From Alphaproteobacteria bacterium (GTDB lineage: Bacteria; Pseudomonadota; Alphaproteobacteria; Micavibrionales; Micavibrionaceae): a DNA stretch of 5,372 nt. Made by a program: the position numbers and the translations under genes. The stretch spans positions 1-5,372 of the forward strand of contig JAGRJZ010000047.1 of the NCBI GenBank assembly GCA_020442505.1, read 5' to 3'. The notes beneath the pieces are model-generated. The model did not search any database. It had not been told where the DNA came from and saw nothing but the letters and a program-made list of their open reading frames with translations. Positions 5,322 through 5,372 of the stretch are shown here, in pieces; the stretch's first letter is position 1; every line of letters begins with the position of its first letter.

Positions 5322-5372
5322 TTACGCCTTCTCCAAAATCGTCGCAACGCCCTGCCCGCCGCCGATGCACAT
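5322..5372 (-). CDS. Thiolase (acetyl-CoA acetyltransferase type), C-terminal 16 residues only
   Basis: The minus strand from the right edge reads MCIGGGQGVATILEKA and then stops. The CIGGGQG motif is the conserved C-terminal segment of thiolases and includes the active-site cysteine that activates the second substrate. These enzymes condense two acyl-CoA units (as in polyhydroxybutyrate synthesis) or cleave 3-ketoacyl-CoA. The first Met seen is internal, not a start. Which thiolase subtype it is (atoB, phaA or fadA) cannot be told from 16 residues. It lies 6 nt upstream of the response-regulator gene in the same direction. Confidence 0.88.
   Translation of the reverse strand: MCIGGGQGVATILEKA

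Noticed and set aside
1..5372. CRISPR array, tRNA, rRNA, transposon or phage signatures
   Set aside because: I saw no spaced direct repeats, tRNA-like cloverleaf sequence, transposase motifs or terminal inverted repeats, and coding is nearly continuous.

Overview
This GC-rich window carries a compact set of bacterial housekeeping and signalling genes that looks alphaproteobacterial. The evidence is a minus-strand dnaG-rpoD pair, an RpoD with the long acid-rich non-conserved region common in alphaproteobacteria, a TlpA-type thioredoxin divergent to a very small LptM/YifL-like lipoprotein, and a REC-domain protein with an FGPDRRRR tail. I cannot name a genus. No RNA gene, mobile element, CRISPR array or integration scar is visible, and the longest stretch without a gene is about 120 bases.

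Layout on the minus strand, read in transcription order from the right edge: the last 16 residues of a thiolase (5372-5322); a CheY-like response regulator (5315-4734) 6 nt later; and an Hpt-like helical protein (4753-4223) overlapping the regulator by 20 nt. These three are probably one operon. The tiny lipoprotein gene (4056-4211, plus strand) runs convergently towards it. Then, on the minus strand again, come the TlpA-like oxidoreductase (4037-3387), DNA primase dnaG (3327-1480) and the first 452 codons of the major sigma factor rpoD (1357 to beyond base 1).

How the genes relate: dnaG and rpoD are part of the macromolecular-synthesis group linking replication initiation and transcription. 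RpoD seems to have its own promoter placed across the dnaG stop codon, with a perfect 8-bp inverted repeat around it. The tlpA and lipoprotein genes both act in the envelope. Their start codons are only 18 bp apart, so each predicted promoter lies inside the other gene. The response regulator and Hpt-like protein form a likely phosphorelay pair whose sensor kinase is not in the window.

I see no plainly new multi-gene system. The items most worth checking are the inverted repeat at the rpoD promoter, the interlocked tlpA/lipoprotein promoters, the lipoprotein's apparent separation from argH/lysA, and the REC-Hpt pair attached to a thiolase gene.
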